Assembly (NCBI GenBank): GCA_934728255.1
Contig: CAKVEC010000003.1
Span: 124,001 to 188,000, forward strand
Length of the DNA: 64,000 bases
From: an uncultured Bacteroidales bacterium
GTDB taxonomy: Bacteria > Bacteroidota > Bacteroidia > Bacteroidales > Paludibacteraceae
Direction: 5' to 3'
In this document: piece by piece, positions 1 to 8,448 of the stretch
Layout: each line of letters begins with the position of its first letter
Numbering within the stretch: the stretch's first letter is position 1
Notes under the pieces: generated by a model
Databases searched by the model: none
Seen by the model: the letters and a program-made list of their open reading frames with translations, nothing else
What the model was told of the DNA's origin: nothing
Made by a program: the position numbers and the translations under genes

Positions 1-498
1 AAAGATGCTTATACGAGCAAGAGTATCGGTGCTGTAAGCGGTACGAGTGCGCCCTCTATGACCGCCGATGTCGATGTCCTTCTCGAGGAGGCTATCGTGG
101 CGAATATCGACAATTTCAATATCCGTCTGCAAGACTATTTCACTGAGATGCAGACCATCGGACGCGAGATTGTTCTAGATATCAAAGTCTTCGACGGAAA
201 TGCGGCAGGCGTGGACTTGGAAACGGAGTTCGGCGATGACGAACTGATAGATATTATCAACCGCTGGTTGTTCCAAAACACCATCAGCGGCAGATATTCG
301 ATGACTTACGCCAGCGAAAACGTAGCCAACTTTACACAGGTACGTATCCCTGTTTATGACGACTATGGTATTCCGGTAGACGCCAATGCGTTTGCTAAGA
401 AACTGGCACGTATGCTCAAAAAAGAGCCCTACAATATCCCGAGCAAGGTGTTAGTGAAAGGTTTGGGGCGCGCAGTCATTGTATTAGGAGAAAAATAA
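1..498 (+). CDS. 3' end of an exported or envelope protein, unknown function (partial)
   Basis: The reading frame is open from base 1, before the first ATG at 58, so this is the C-terminal 165 codons of a gene that starts outside the window. The visible part is acidic and soluble, with alternating hydrophobic residues (DIKVFDGNAAG, YSMTYASENVANFTQVRIPVYDD) that suggest a mixed alpha/beta domain. It ends in a basic segment, AKKLARMLKKEPYNIPSKV. No membrane segment is visible. It is followed after 13 bp by a signal-peptide gene and then by another, so it probably heads a three-gene operon whose other members are exported. I do not recognise the family. The open frame and the operon position make it a real gene; the function is unknown. 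Confidence 0.75.
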   Translation, partial: KDAYTSKSIGAVSGTSAPSMTADVDVLLEEAIVANIDNFNIRLQDYFTEMQTIGREIVLDIKVFDGNAAGVDLETEFGDDELIDIINRWLFQNTISGRYSMTYASENVANFTQVRIPVYDDYGIPVDANAFAKKLARMLKKEPYNIPSKVLVKGLGRAVIVLGEK

Positions 499-511
499 AA
501 AAGAAAGTCGT

Positions 512-1441
512 ATGAAAAAGTGTAATATATTGTTTGCCTGCCTGCTGGCAGCGACAACCCTCTTTGCGCAGAATACAGAATATCTGCCTGTCAGCGTCGT
601 GGTAGAGCAGCAAGTCGAGCCGTTCCCTGCTACCGCACAAGTGCAGTTGCAGAACAAACTGACCCAACTGCTCACCAAGAACGGCATCGCCTCAATGGAC
701 TATATGGGGCAGTTCTTCCTTACCGCGTTCGTCGTGCCGCAAACCAAAGATGTGGTATCGAGTGCGCCGATGAAGATTTCGGAAACAATGGATATGACGC
801 TCTACATCGCCGATTATACCAACAAAGTGGTTTTTGCCACCACTTCTCTCACCTTGCGTGGTATTGGTGATACCGAGACCAAGTGCTATATGAATGCGCT
901 CAAGAGTATGCCGGTCAACTCGCCTGCTATTGAGGCGTTTGTGCGTCAGGGAAAAGAAAAGATCATTGCTTACTACGACCACGAGGCGGCCAATATCATC
1001 AAAAAAGCACAATTCCTCGCTTCCACCAAGCAGTATGAAGAGGCATTGAGCATGGTCGTTACCATCCCAGCGCAATGCAACAAGTACGACGAGGCACTGA
1101 AAGTCGGTTTGGACATCTATCAGCAATATCTGGACAATCAGTGCGTTGTCAATATCGCTGCTGCCCGTCAGGCATGGGCTGCCGAGCAGAACGCCACGGG
1201 CGCACAGAAAGCGGGGGAATATCTGGCAAAGATTCTGCCCGATGCCGGCTGCTACAACGAGGCAATGGCGCTATACAAGGAAATCAAAGGCAAGGTACTG
1301 GACGATTGGAAGTTTGAGATGAAGCAGTACCAAGACAGCGTTGATATCGAGAAACAGCGTATCAACGCTATGCGCGAGGTGGGTGTTGCCTATGGTCGCG
1401 GTCAGCAACCTACCACCACCAATATCGGTTTCTTGCGCTAA
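512..1441 (+). CDS. Exported protein of unknown function, 309 aa
   Basis: Starts with a signal peptide (MKK, hydrophobic run, cleavage near LFAQ-NTEY around residue 20), so the product is periplasmic or attached to the envelope. Residues about 25-140 look like an alpha/beta domain. Residues about 155-290 are helical with repeated patterns such as ANIIKKAQFLASTKQYEEAL, which resembles tetratricopeptide-like pairing of helices; that is an impression from the pattern, not a profile match. No lipobox cysteine follows the hydrophobic run. The gene lies 13 bp after the preceding frame and about 45 bp before the next, suggesting co-transcription. The tail (GRGQQPTTTNIGFLR) is low complexity. I do not recognise the family. 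Confidence 0.8.
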   Translation: MKKCNILFACLLAATTLFAQNTEYLPVSVVVEQQVEPFPATAQVQLQNKLTQLLTKNGIASMDYMGQFFLTAFVVPQTKDVVSSAPMKISETMDMTLYIADYTNKVVFATTSLTLRGIGDTETKCYMNALKSMPVNSPAIEAFVRQGKEKIIAYYDHEAANIIKKAQFLASTKQYEEALSMVVTIPAQCNKYDEALKVGLDIYQQYLDNQCVVNIAAARQAWAAEQNATGAQKAGEYLAKILPDAGCYNEAMALYKEIKGKVLDDWKFEMKQYQDSVDIEKQRINAMREVGVAYGRGQQPTTTNIGFLR

Positions 1442-1486
1442 AAATGTCTCGTTGAAGTGAATATACGTTGCCAAATCCTTTCTGTT

Positions 1487-2812
1487 ATGAGAAAACCAAA
1501 TGTATTATGTTTGCTTTTGGTCATTGCTTTGCCACTGTTGGCGCAGAGCAATGACCAATCGCTTAATTACCGGCGTAATGCGCTGGCTACAATGCTCGTC
1601 TATCATCCCGAGGACGAGTTCGGTATCAATATCTACGAGGCGTTCGATAGTCTGCCTTTGCCCGATAAGTACGACGACCAGAATGTCGGATTGCGTGTTA
1701 TTAACAATAGTCAGATATGGGGCGTTCAGCGCAACGACTCGGGCTTTTACAAGGCTACCTATGGACACCCCCTCTCAACCACAGAGATTCAGCAGAATGC
1801 TATTGCTATAGAGAACCTGCTCAATAATGCACAAATAGGCAAACGGTTGGTCGCACGTTGGTTCAACTTGCATGGTGACAGTATAGGCAGTGCGGTATTC
1901 GATACGCAACTTATTCAGGAGCGTGGGCAATACAATGCCTCCGATGTCGATGTGGCAGTCGCTTTGCAGACCGTACGCGGCGTGGCGGCTTTGTCCGATG
2001 CGGGCGAGGAACTCATCGGACAGACATTCGTCCTGGTCAATGATATCACCTATATCACTGCAGAGCAGGAAGCCGCTGTGGCAAAGACCACGCTGGCGGT
2101 CTTGGGAGGTATCTTCGATGCGCTCGTAGGAGGACACTCGGGGCAGGATATGGCGAGTGCTGCCGGAGCCATTGCAGATAGTTTTACGGGGTTCAATGTC
2201 AAAACTCATAGTTATTTGTACCAACTTGTCTGGAACGACTCCGTTGCCAATATATTTTATACGCAGTACTATACCGCCACGCCCGATTCTGCCAAGATTA
2301 TGGCTTTCTTGGACGATAATTCGCTATTCCAACTGCGCTATGTGGCGCACGAGTATGAGTTTGATAAGAAAAGTACGCTCAAAGGAAATTATGAACGGTC
2401 GGAGTTGGTGAAGACTATCTGTGCCCGTTCTATGGACAAGAACATCGTGGCGTTGGCAAAGCAGTACGAGGATTTTAAGGTTAAGACTCCGGTCTATTCA
2501 GTGCTGTATGACGACAAAGGGCGTATCCAAGGTTATGCCGCCAAAATTGGTATGAAAGAGGGTATTTCCGACAATAGCAAATTCCAAGTGGTGCAACGGG
2601 TGATCGATCCCAAAACGGAGAAAACGACTTACAAGTATGTCGCCACTGTCAAACCTGTCAAAGGCAAGGTGTGGGACAACCGCTACAATGCGGTTAGAGA
2701 GCAAGGGCAGGGATCGGATCTATCTTATACTACTTTCAAGAAAACTTCCGGAGGTGAAATTCTCCCTGGTATGCTTCTGATTGAGGGCAAATACCGCAAA
2801 GTTACGGAATAA
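1487..2812 (+). CDS. Exported protein of unknown function, 441 aa
   Basis: The frame can be extended to a GTG at 1457, but ATG 1487 is preferred because it places a typical signal peptide (MRKPN, leucine-rich core, LLAQ) at the N-terminus. The mature protein has no further clear membrane spans except a mildly hydrophobic Gly/Ala stretch (TLAVLGGIFDALVGGHSGQD) near the middle. It contains many Tyr and Asp residues and a C-terminal region rich in beta-strand patterns (KTTYKYVATVKPVKGKVWDN). It is the third gene of the run that begins at the window edge. Its last 11 bp overlap tail to tail with coaE on the other strand, so the two genes converge with no room for a terminator between them. Family not recognised. 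Confidence 0.8.
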   Translation: MRKPNVLCLLLVIALPLLAQSNDQSLNYRRNALATMLVYHPEDEFGINIYEAFDSLPLPDKYDDQNVGLRVINNSQIWGVQRNDSGFYKATYGHPLSTTEIQQNAIAIENLLNNAQIGKRLVARWFNLHGDSIGSAVFDTQLIQERGQYNASDVDVAVALQTVRGVAALSDAGEELIGQTFVLVNDITYITAEQEAAVAKTTLAVLGGIFDALVGGHSGQDMASAAGAIADSFTGFNVKTHSYLYQLVWNDSVANIFYTQYYTATPDSAKIMAFLDDNSLFQLRYVAHEYEFDKKSTLKGNYERSELVKTICARSMDKNIVALAKQYEDFKVKTPVYSVLYDDKGRIQGYAAKIGMKEGISDNSKFQVVQRVIDPKTEKTTYKYVATVKPVKGKVWDNRYNAVREQGQGSDLSYTTFKKTSGGEILPGMLLIEGKYRKVTE

Positions 2813-3428
2813 AGGATTTTAGTTGCTCCAATGTTTGCTCTGCAAGCAGAGGAACAGGTCGTGTTCCGTCATTATCGAGAATAATGTCGGCACGTTTTGT
2901 GCGCTCTTCGTCCGTCATCTGTGCTTGTATACGGTTGCGGACTGCTGCTATATGTTCTTTGGAGTGGGAACCGTTGTAGTCGCGCTGCAGAGTACGCTCA
3001 ATGCGTACATCTTCGGGTGCTGTAACTACTATCACCCGGTCGCACAGCCTATCCAGCCCGCTCTCAAACAGAATGGCGGATTCTACAAAACGAAACCCCA
3101 TTGCGCATTGCGCATTGTGCATTGTGCATTGGAGTTCTTTCCACCTTTTCAAATCAAAAGTCACGGCGGGGTGGACGATGGCATTCAGTTTCTCCAATAG
3201 GTCGGGGTGACGGAAAACCTGCTTACTAACTATATCGGTGCGGTAGGTGTCGCCGTCATAGACATCCGAACCGAAAAGCATCTCTATCTGCGAGCGCACC
3301 ATCGGGTTGGAGACGATAATCCGTTTCGCTTCTATATCCGTATAATACACGGGGTAGCCCAAACGCTCAAACTCTTGTGCAATCGTGCTTTTCCCGCTTC
3401 CTATTCCGCCTGTTATTCCTACCAACAT
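2802..3428 (-). CDS. coaE: Dephospho-CoA kinase
   Basis: Phosphorylates the 3'-hydroxyl of the ribose in dephospho-CoA with ATP, the last step of coenzyme A synthesis in the cytosol. The N-terminus carries the P-loop GGIGSGKST (residues 7-15) and the substrate-side motif YTDIEAKRI. Further on are FVESAILFESGLD and the lid region with TLQRD, all in the order expected for CoaE. At 208 residues it is slightly long. The excess is an in-frame insert, LQCTMHNAQCAMGF, encoded by 4.7 copies of a 7-bp repeat (3099-3131) between the helix after the HPAV motif and the core strand. It starts 15 bp after the stop of the MBOAT gene, so it probably ends the SGNH-MBOAT-coaE operon. The identity is firm; whether the insert affects activity is unknown. 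Confidence 0.95.
   Translation of the reverse strand: MLVGITGGIGSGKSTIAQEFERLGYPVYYTDIEAKRIIVSNPMVRSQIEMLFGSDVYDGDTYRTDIVSKQVFRHPDLLEKLNAIVHPAVTFDLKRWKELQCTMHNAQCAMGFRFVESAILFESGLDRLCDRVIVVTAPEDVRIERTLQRDYNGSHSKEHIAAVRNRIQAQMTDEERTKRADIILDNDGTRPVPLLAEQTLEQLKSFIP
3099..3131. repeat. 7-bp tandem repeat (CATTGCG/CATTGTG) inside coaE
   Basis: Four full units and a partial one read CATTGCG, CATTGCG, CATTGTG, CATTGTG, CATTGg. The array is in frame with coaE and adds about 12 residues. Such short repeats are usually intergenic in Bacteroidales; a similar decayed sequence (ATAATGCGCAATACGTAATGCAT) lies between genes at 12636-12658. Confidence 0.85.
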
Positions 3429-3443
3429 ATATGGCTTGTCTGT

Positions 3444-5396
3444 TTAGAACTGAAAATAAATAAAAGGTTGCATATCCGCCGTAACAAACTGATAGATAAT
3501 AAATACTGCTACTACCACGCATAGCATCATCGCCCATAGCGGCAGCATAGCAAAATGAATGCGGTACCATTGTTTCCACTTGGCGGGCAGCCAGTGTATC
3601 GCCATTCCCGCTACAAAAAGCAGCACCACCGCCCTGTATTCGTACAGAAACGACGGGATGATACTTGAGTTCCACGCTCCGCCGATCTGATTGACCATGT
3701 TCGTAGCCGTCTCCCACGCCTCTTGGTTCGCCGTCGCCGGGTCGAGATTACTGCCCGACCGAAAGAACAGACGCGTAAACGTGATAAACGTGAAAGTCTG
3801 CGCTATCGCCCAGCAACGGGAAATAGCCTGAACGCCCCGACCTCTCCTAACCCCTCCAAAGGAGGGGAAAACAGAACGTGTACAAGCCCCTCCTTTGAAG
3901 GAGGGGTTAGGGGAGGTCTTGGAGGTCAGGTAGTAGATATATCTCACTGCTGTCCCTATCCACAGAATGATAGCCCACACCATAAATAGTCGCAGGGCGG
4001 GCAAGCCCCATATCCGGTCGGCGGCAATGAGCGAAGCGGCAAGCAGTGTCATCAGCAGCATGCGTATGTGCCAATTCATAATGCGCCAGAACTTATTGAC
4101 AATCATTCCTATACCATTCAGCCCTCCCCAAATCATAAAGTTCCAACTCGCCCCGTGCCATAGTCCGCCGAGCAGCATCACGATAAACGAGTTGAGGTTG
4201 GCATAGAGCAGTTTGCGGTGCTCGGGACGGAAAACCGCCACTAATAGTACCACGACCGCTATCGTTAGGATCACCACTGCGGCTACCCACGACCCTGTCA
4301 GCACCAATGCCACGAGCGCAATCAAGGCTATCCAGAAATAAGTGCCGAAGGTGGCATTGCGGTTACCGCCCAAGGGTATATACAGATAGGTTTTGAGCCA
4401 GCGGCTGAGCGATATATGCCACCTGCGCCAGAACTGCTGCGGGTTCTCGGCTTTGTATGGAGAATCGAAGTTCTTGGGCAGATAGAAGCCCATCAGCAGT
4501 GCCACTCCGATAGCAATATCGGTATAGCCCGAGAAGTCGGCATACACTTGCAGTGAGTAGGCAAATAGTGCAAACAAGTTCTCAAACCCGGAGAAAAGCA
4601 ACGGATTGTCAAACACACGGTCGATGAAATTAACCGCCAGGTAGTCGCTCAGAATAATCTTTTTCGCCAGTCCGTTGAGTATCCAGAATATAGCCAGTCC
4701 GAACTGTTTCTTGCTGAGGCGGAACGGCTTGTACAATTGCGGAATAAACTCTTCGGCACGCACAATCGGCCCTGCGACCAACTGCGGAAAGAACGATACG
4801 TAGAATCCGAAGTCCAACAGGTTGCGCACTGGTTTGATGCGTCCGTGGAATACATCGGCGGTATATGAAATAACCTGAAAAATATAGAAACTGATGCCCA
4901 CGGGCAAGATAATTCTATCCACCATAAAACGCCCGTTCTCGGAGAACCCGTTACCGATGTAGGCAAACAGGTCGAATACCTCTATATGGCACCCGAACAT
5001 GTCGTTGAGCATGTTCGTAAAGAAATACGCATATTTGAAATATGCCAGCAGACCGAGGTCAACGGCTACAGAAAGCACCAGCCATATGCGTGCGCGGTGG
5101 GTGCGGTTGGCGGTCTTGTTGCGATATATCTGTTTGGCTATCAGCCAGTCTGATAGCGTAACAAATGCCAAAATGAGCAAAAATATACCGCTCGTCTTGT
5201 AGTAGAAAAACCATGAGACAAAGAGCAAAAATATGTTGCGCAGGTGAAGCCGTCCTTTGCCTCTTGCTTTCGGAAACGCCTCCATAATCAGGGCAAACAC
5301 AGCGTACACTATTGCAAAAAATGCCCAGAAATAGAACTGTGTAAAAAGCAGTGGGCTATTGCTGTCGAAGGCAAATATATGGTGCAAAAAACTCAT
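3444..5396 (-). CDS. MBOAT-family membrane O-acyltransferase (AlgI/DltB-like)
   Basis: Polytopic membrane protein of the MBOAT superfamily, which moves acyl (usually acetyl) groups across or within the membrane onto surface polysaccharides. The diagnostic region is visible: RRWHISLSRWLKTYLYIPLGGNR around residues 324-346 and the invariant catalytic histidine in GGLWHGASWN (His 414). About ten hydrophobic segments are apparent. Its start overlaps the stop of the upstream SGNH hydrolase by 4 bp, the usual pairing of a membrane acyltransferase with an extracytoplasmic SGNH partner. At 650 residues it is longer than the usual 470-500. Residues about 492-522 are a translated palindromic repeat (3840-3917), inserted between two membrane segments without breaking the frame. 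The substrate polymer cannot be told from the sequence. Confidence 0.92.
   Translation of the reverse strand: MSFLHHIFAFDSNSPLLFTQFYFWAFFAIVYAVFALIMEAFPKARGKGRLHLRNIFLLFVSWFFYYKTSGIFLLILAFVTLSDWLIAKQIYRNKTANRTHRARIWLVLSVAVDLGLLAYFKYAYFFTNMLNDMFGCHIEVFDLFAYIGNGFSENGRFMVDRIILPVGISFYIFQVISYTADVFHGRIKPVRNLLDFGFYVSFFPQLVAGPIVRAEEFIPQLYKPFRLSKKQFGLAIFWILNGLAKKIILSDYLAVNFIDRVFDNPLLFSGFENLFALFAYSLQVYADFSGYTDIAIGVALLMGFYLPKNFDSPYKAENPQQFWRRWHISLSRWLKTYLYIPLGGNRNATFGTYFWIALIALVALVLTGSWVAAVVILTIAVVVLLVAVFRPEHRKLLYANLNSFIVMLLGGLWHGASWNFMIWGGLNGIGMIVNKFWRIMNWHIRMLLMTLLAASLIAADRIWGLPALRLFMVWAIILWIGTAVRYIYYLTSKTSPNPSFKGGACTRSVFPSFGGVRRGRGVQAISRCWAIAQTFTFITFTRLFFRSGSNLDPATANQEAWETATNMVNQIGGAWNSSIIPSFLYEYRAVVLLFVAGMAIHWLPAKWKQWYRIHFAMLPLWAMMLCVVVAVFIIYQFVTADMQPFIYFQF
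3840..3917. repeat. Palindromic repeat inserted in frame in the MBOAT gene
   Basis: The left arm at 3840-3867 (acctctcctaacccctcc then aaaggagggg) and the right arm at 3887-3917 (cccctcctttgaaggagg then ggttaggggaggt) are near-perfect inverted repeats around a 19-nt loop. Mobile-looking palindromes of this type (CCTAACCCCTCC...GGAGGGGTTAGG) are common between genes in Bacteroidetes. Here it is translated as part of a loop containing SPNPSFKGG and FPSFGGVRRG. Confidence 0.85.
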
Positions 5397-6883
5397 TCCG
5401 CCCCTCCTTCCGTTGGCATAGTTTGAGTGGTATCGGCAGTCGGCACCTCGCTTTGTATGTTCATTGTTAATTGTTCATTGTTAATTAAAAACTCGGCTAA
5501 TTGTTCCCCCGCTTTCTCTGCTCCGCGACGGGTGAAATGTACCCCGTCGGAACCTGCCCAACCGTGTTTCTGCCATTGTATCATGCTATTCTGTCCGCCC
5601 ATGGCCTGATAGAGACTGTAATACCCGATTTGTTCTTCGTCTGCCATCTGCCGCAATAGTTTGTCCATATATGGCAGAAGCGGGTAGGTCTGCGCCACAC
5701 CGTCAATGGTGGTGGTCATATCGCCTGGCCCGACAAACAGAATACTTGCCTCGGGTGCACAACTGCGCACGTACTGCACCTGCTTGCGCAGCAGATTGAC
5801 GATACCGCGTATGGTGGACGGTTGCTCATTAAAGGGTATTGCATTTCCGCCAAACTGCAAAATAATCAGTCGTGTATGGGTCTCTTTGTAAAAACGTGTC
5901 AGTTGCTCGTGCGAGATACCGGTAAACACCGTTCCCAAGCAGCCGCGCATAGGGATATTGTCCACAATTACGCCTTTGGGCGTCTCCATCGACAAACCGT
6001 ACACCTGCCCGCATCCGAGCAACGTCAGACTATAGTGTGTTGTGCTGTCGGGCAGAACCAATGTGCGTGAGGCGGGTAGGGTGTCGCCATGCTGGCTGAC
6101 TACACGTATATCGCCGTCGCTCCATATGCGCAGGCGGTTGAAATAGCGTTCCGGGTATTTCTCTTTGCCCATCGGTTCTATGGTCAAGTTTATCTGTTCG
6201 GAGCCCTGCATGAGTGAGTCGTTCATCAACGCCACTTGCCCCATTGCCCCATATCGTCCGTCCTGACGGCGCATGGATTTCGGTCCATAAACCAACTGCC
6301 GCTTGGGTCCTTGTTGCACGCTTTGCACTTTGCCGTTCATAGTGAGCACCTGATGAACGGTGCGGGTAGGAATGGTTTGATGAAGCGGTATCAACCCGAC
6401 GCCTCCGCCTCCGTACTCCGCTTGCAGCCGTCTGCGGAGCGTGGCGGTCATACGGTCTTCTTCAATCTGCGAGTCGCCGTAATGCACTACGCGTATGCTA
6501 TGTTCTTGTGTCTCTGCCAGAGCAGCATAGAAAGCATGCAGGTATGCCCGTGTATCTGATGCGGTTGGGCTTTGTTGAATAGCCGTATCCCGTGTTTGTA
6601 TTTCAATATAGTTTTCCCTGTCCTTTCCCTGTGGATACCCTGAGGATAGCGTGTCGGTGTCGGCGCCGGTATCTTCCATGTCCTTAAACTCTTCTATTTC
6701 CTCTTCCAATAATTCAGTGTTCTTTTTTCCTGGTTCTTCGTCCAAATCTAATACTTTCGCCAATGTAGTCCATCTCAGTTCAAATGACCCGATATGGATG
6801 TTGTCTTTTGGAAACACCACACACAGCCCCCCGAGGAGAGCAATACAAAGCCAGATAAAGAGAGCAATACGACGAGGCGGCAT
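5393..6883 (-). CDS. Membrane-anchored SGNH/GDSL-type hydrolase, partner of the MBOAT protein
   Basis: An uncleaved N-terminal membrane segment (residues 6-24) anchors an extracytoplasmic SGNH hydrolase domain. Block I is HYGDSQIEEDR with the nucleophile Ser 138. A block III-like segment reads LIILQFGGNAIP. The C-terminal Asp-His pair is in SDGVHFTRRG (Asp 446, His 449). A Glu/Asp-rich linker (LLEEEIEEFKDMEDTGAD) separates the anchor from the domain. In MBOAT/SGNH pairs the membrane protein exports acyl groups and the SGNH protein passes them to, or removes them from, an envelope glycan; the 4-bp overlap with the MBOAT gene supports that role here. The tail beyond residue 466 contains NNEQLTMN, encoded by a 14-bp intergenic-type repeat, so the C-terminus has probably been extended by repeat insertion. 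Confidence 0.88.
   Translation of the reverse strand: MPPRRIALFIWLCIALLGGLCVVFPKDNIHIGSFELRWTTLAKVLDLDEEPGKKNTELLEEEIEEFKDMEDTGADTDTLSSGYPQGKDRENYIEIQTRDTAIQQSPTASDTRAYLHAFYAALAETQEHSIRVVHYGDSQIEEDRMTATLRRRLQAEYGGGGVGLIPLHQTIPTRTVHQVLTMNGKVQSVQQGPKRQLVYGPKSMRRQDGRYGAMGQVALMNDSLMQGSEQINLTIEPMGKEKYPERYFNRLRIWSDGDIRVVSQHGDTLPASRTLVLPDSTTHYSLTLLGCGQVYGLSMETPKGVIVDNIPMRGCLGTVFTGISHEQLTRFYKETHTRLIILQFGGNAIPFNEQPSTIRGIVNLLRKQVQYVRSCAPEASILFVGPGDMTTTIDGVAQTYPLLPYMDKLLRQMADEEQIGYYSLYQAMGGQNSMIQWQKHGWAGSDGVHFTRRGAEKAGEQLAEFLINNEQLTMNIQSEVPTADTTQTMPTEGGAE
5459..5486. repeat. Two tandem copies of GTTCATTGTTAATT in the tail of the SGNH gene
   Basis: Units at 5459-5472 and 5473-5486 are identical. They are translated into the last residues of the hydrolase. 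A similar sequence (AATTAACAATTAACAATTAA) is intergenic at 9789-9808, upstream of trkA. Confidence 0.8.
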
Positions 6884-6942
6884 AGTTAAAAATTACAATA
6901 GAATATATTCATAAAAATCAGGTCATACATCTACAAGACCAT

Positions 6943-8445
6943 TTATTTCTGCCAGAGGGCTTTGGTGAAGAGCAGCAGAACGGTGAAAATCTCCAAACGA
7001 CCGATGAGCATAACCAGGGTCATTGTCCACTTGGCAATCATCGGGAAAGCGGCATATGTACCCGCAGGACCGAAACTGCCGATACTCACACCCACATTGC
7101 CTATACCCGAGACCGCAGTACCGATGGCTTCATCGAAAGGTACGCCCGTAGCACAGAATATAAGCACGGTCAGCACGATAATCATAATGTAGAAGAACAT
7201 AAACGCCATCACATTACTGATTGTCTGTTCCGAAACTGTATGCCCGTTGAAACGCACTGGCAATACGGCATTGGGATGAATGCGGCGTTTCAGTTCCGTA
7301 AGGGCACTCTTGGCAAAAATACCGATGCGCACCCATTTGATGCCGCCCGATGTACTACCCGATGAGGCTCCGGTAAACATCATAAAGAATACCATTACCC
7401 AAAACAATCGCGACCAAGACATATAGTCGCTTGCCGCAAAGCCTGTAGAGGTCATTGCTGAAACAACAGTAAAGAAACTCTTGCGGATGGCACGCTCTGC
7501 ATCGGCAAAAAAATCGGCATCAACGATAAACTGATTGGGTACAGGCTCAATGAAATTATAATGTAAAAAGAGCCCTATGCTTAGTACTAAAGTGCATAAC
7601 CCGACCGCTCCTGCATACCAGCGGGTCTCTTCATCGTGCAGCAAGCGCGACGGCTTACCGCGGAAAAGGTAGATCAGTTGTGTGAAATTGATACCCGACA
7701 GGAACATAAAAACGGCAATGGTGTACTGGATAGCAGGCGAATAATGGATGATGCTGTCGTTCTTGGTAGAGAACCCGCCCGTCGCTATGGTGGACATCGA
7801 GTGGCACACCGAGTCGAAGCCATTCATCCCGAGCAACCACAAGATACCGGTTTCCGCCAGCGTCAGAAGTATATACATTCCCCACATGTGCTTGGCAGTA
7901 TCGGCTATGCGCGGAGATAGTTTCTCGTAACTCACTCCGGTAACCTCTGCCGCGTACAACTGCATTCCCCCCAATCCGAACATCGGCAGTATCGCCACGC
8001 TCAGAACAATGATACCCATACCGCCCAACCACTGGCTCAACGCACGCCATAGCAATATGCCGTGGGTCATTATCTCCACATCTGGAATGACCGTCGCGCC
8101 CGTGGTGGTGAAGCCCGACATCGTCTCAAACCAACAATCGGTAATGGAGGTCATCGCCCCGCTTAGCCAGAAAGGAAGCATACCGAATATCGAATAGACC
8201 ACCCATACGGTGGCTACAATCACATATCCTTCGCGTTCGCCTACATGCTTGGTTGCATTGCGTCCGCAGATACATAGCAGTACACCGCCCAACAACGTAA
8301 TGATTGTAGATACAAGGAATGCACCTGTATCCGGATCGCCAAAGCCCCACGATGTAAGCGTAGGTACCAGCATAAAGAGCGCCTCGATACAGAGCAACGC
8401 CCCCATAGTCTTGAATACTAATCGCCAATTGAATGTGCGGGTCAT
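6943..8445 (-). CDS. trkH: Trk-type potassium uptake membrane subunit TrkH
   Basis: Integral membrane K+ translocating subunit, 500 residues, with about ten hydrophobic segments in the four M1-P-M2 repeats of the TrkH/KtrB superfamily. Pore-loop motifs are visible: TTTGATVIPD, STIATGGFSTKN, SAMTSTGFAASD and SGIGNVGVSIG, each with the central glycine that lines the filter. The conserved segment ASSGSTSGGIK, corresponding to the gating-loop region after the third pore, is also present. The gene begins 3 bp after trkA, so the pore and its regulatory subunit are made from one message and should form one complex. Nothing unusual is seen in it. Confidence 0.96.
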   Translation of the reverse strand: MTRTFNWRLVFKTMGALLCIEALFMLVPTLTSWGFGDPDTGAFLVSTIITLLGGVLLCICGRNATKHVGEREGYVIVATVWVVYSIFGMLPFWLSGAMTSITDCWFETMSGFTTTGATVIPDVEIMTHGILLWRALSQWLGGMGIIVLSVAILPMFGLGGMQLYAAEVTGVSYEKLSPRIADTAKHMWGMYILLTLAETGILWLLGMNGFDSVCHSMSTIATGGFSTKNDSIIHYSPAIQYTIAVFMFLSGINFTQLIYLFRGKPSRLLHDEETRWYAGAVGLCTLVLSIGLFLHYNFIEPVPNQFIVDADFFADAERAIRKSFFTVVSAMTSTGFAASDYMSWSRLFWVMVFFMMFTGASSGSTSGGIKWVRIGIFAKSALTELKRRIHPNAVLPVRFNGHTVSEQTISNVMAFMFFYIMIIVLTVLIFCATGVPFDEAIGTAVSGIGNVGVSIGSFGPAGTYAAFPMIAKWTMTLVMLIGRLEIFTVLLLFTKALWQK

Positions 8446-8448
8446 AAC

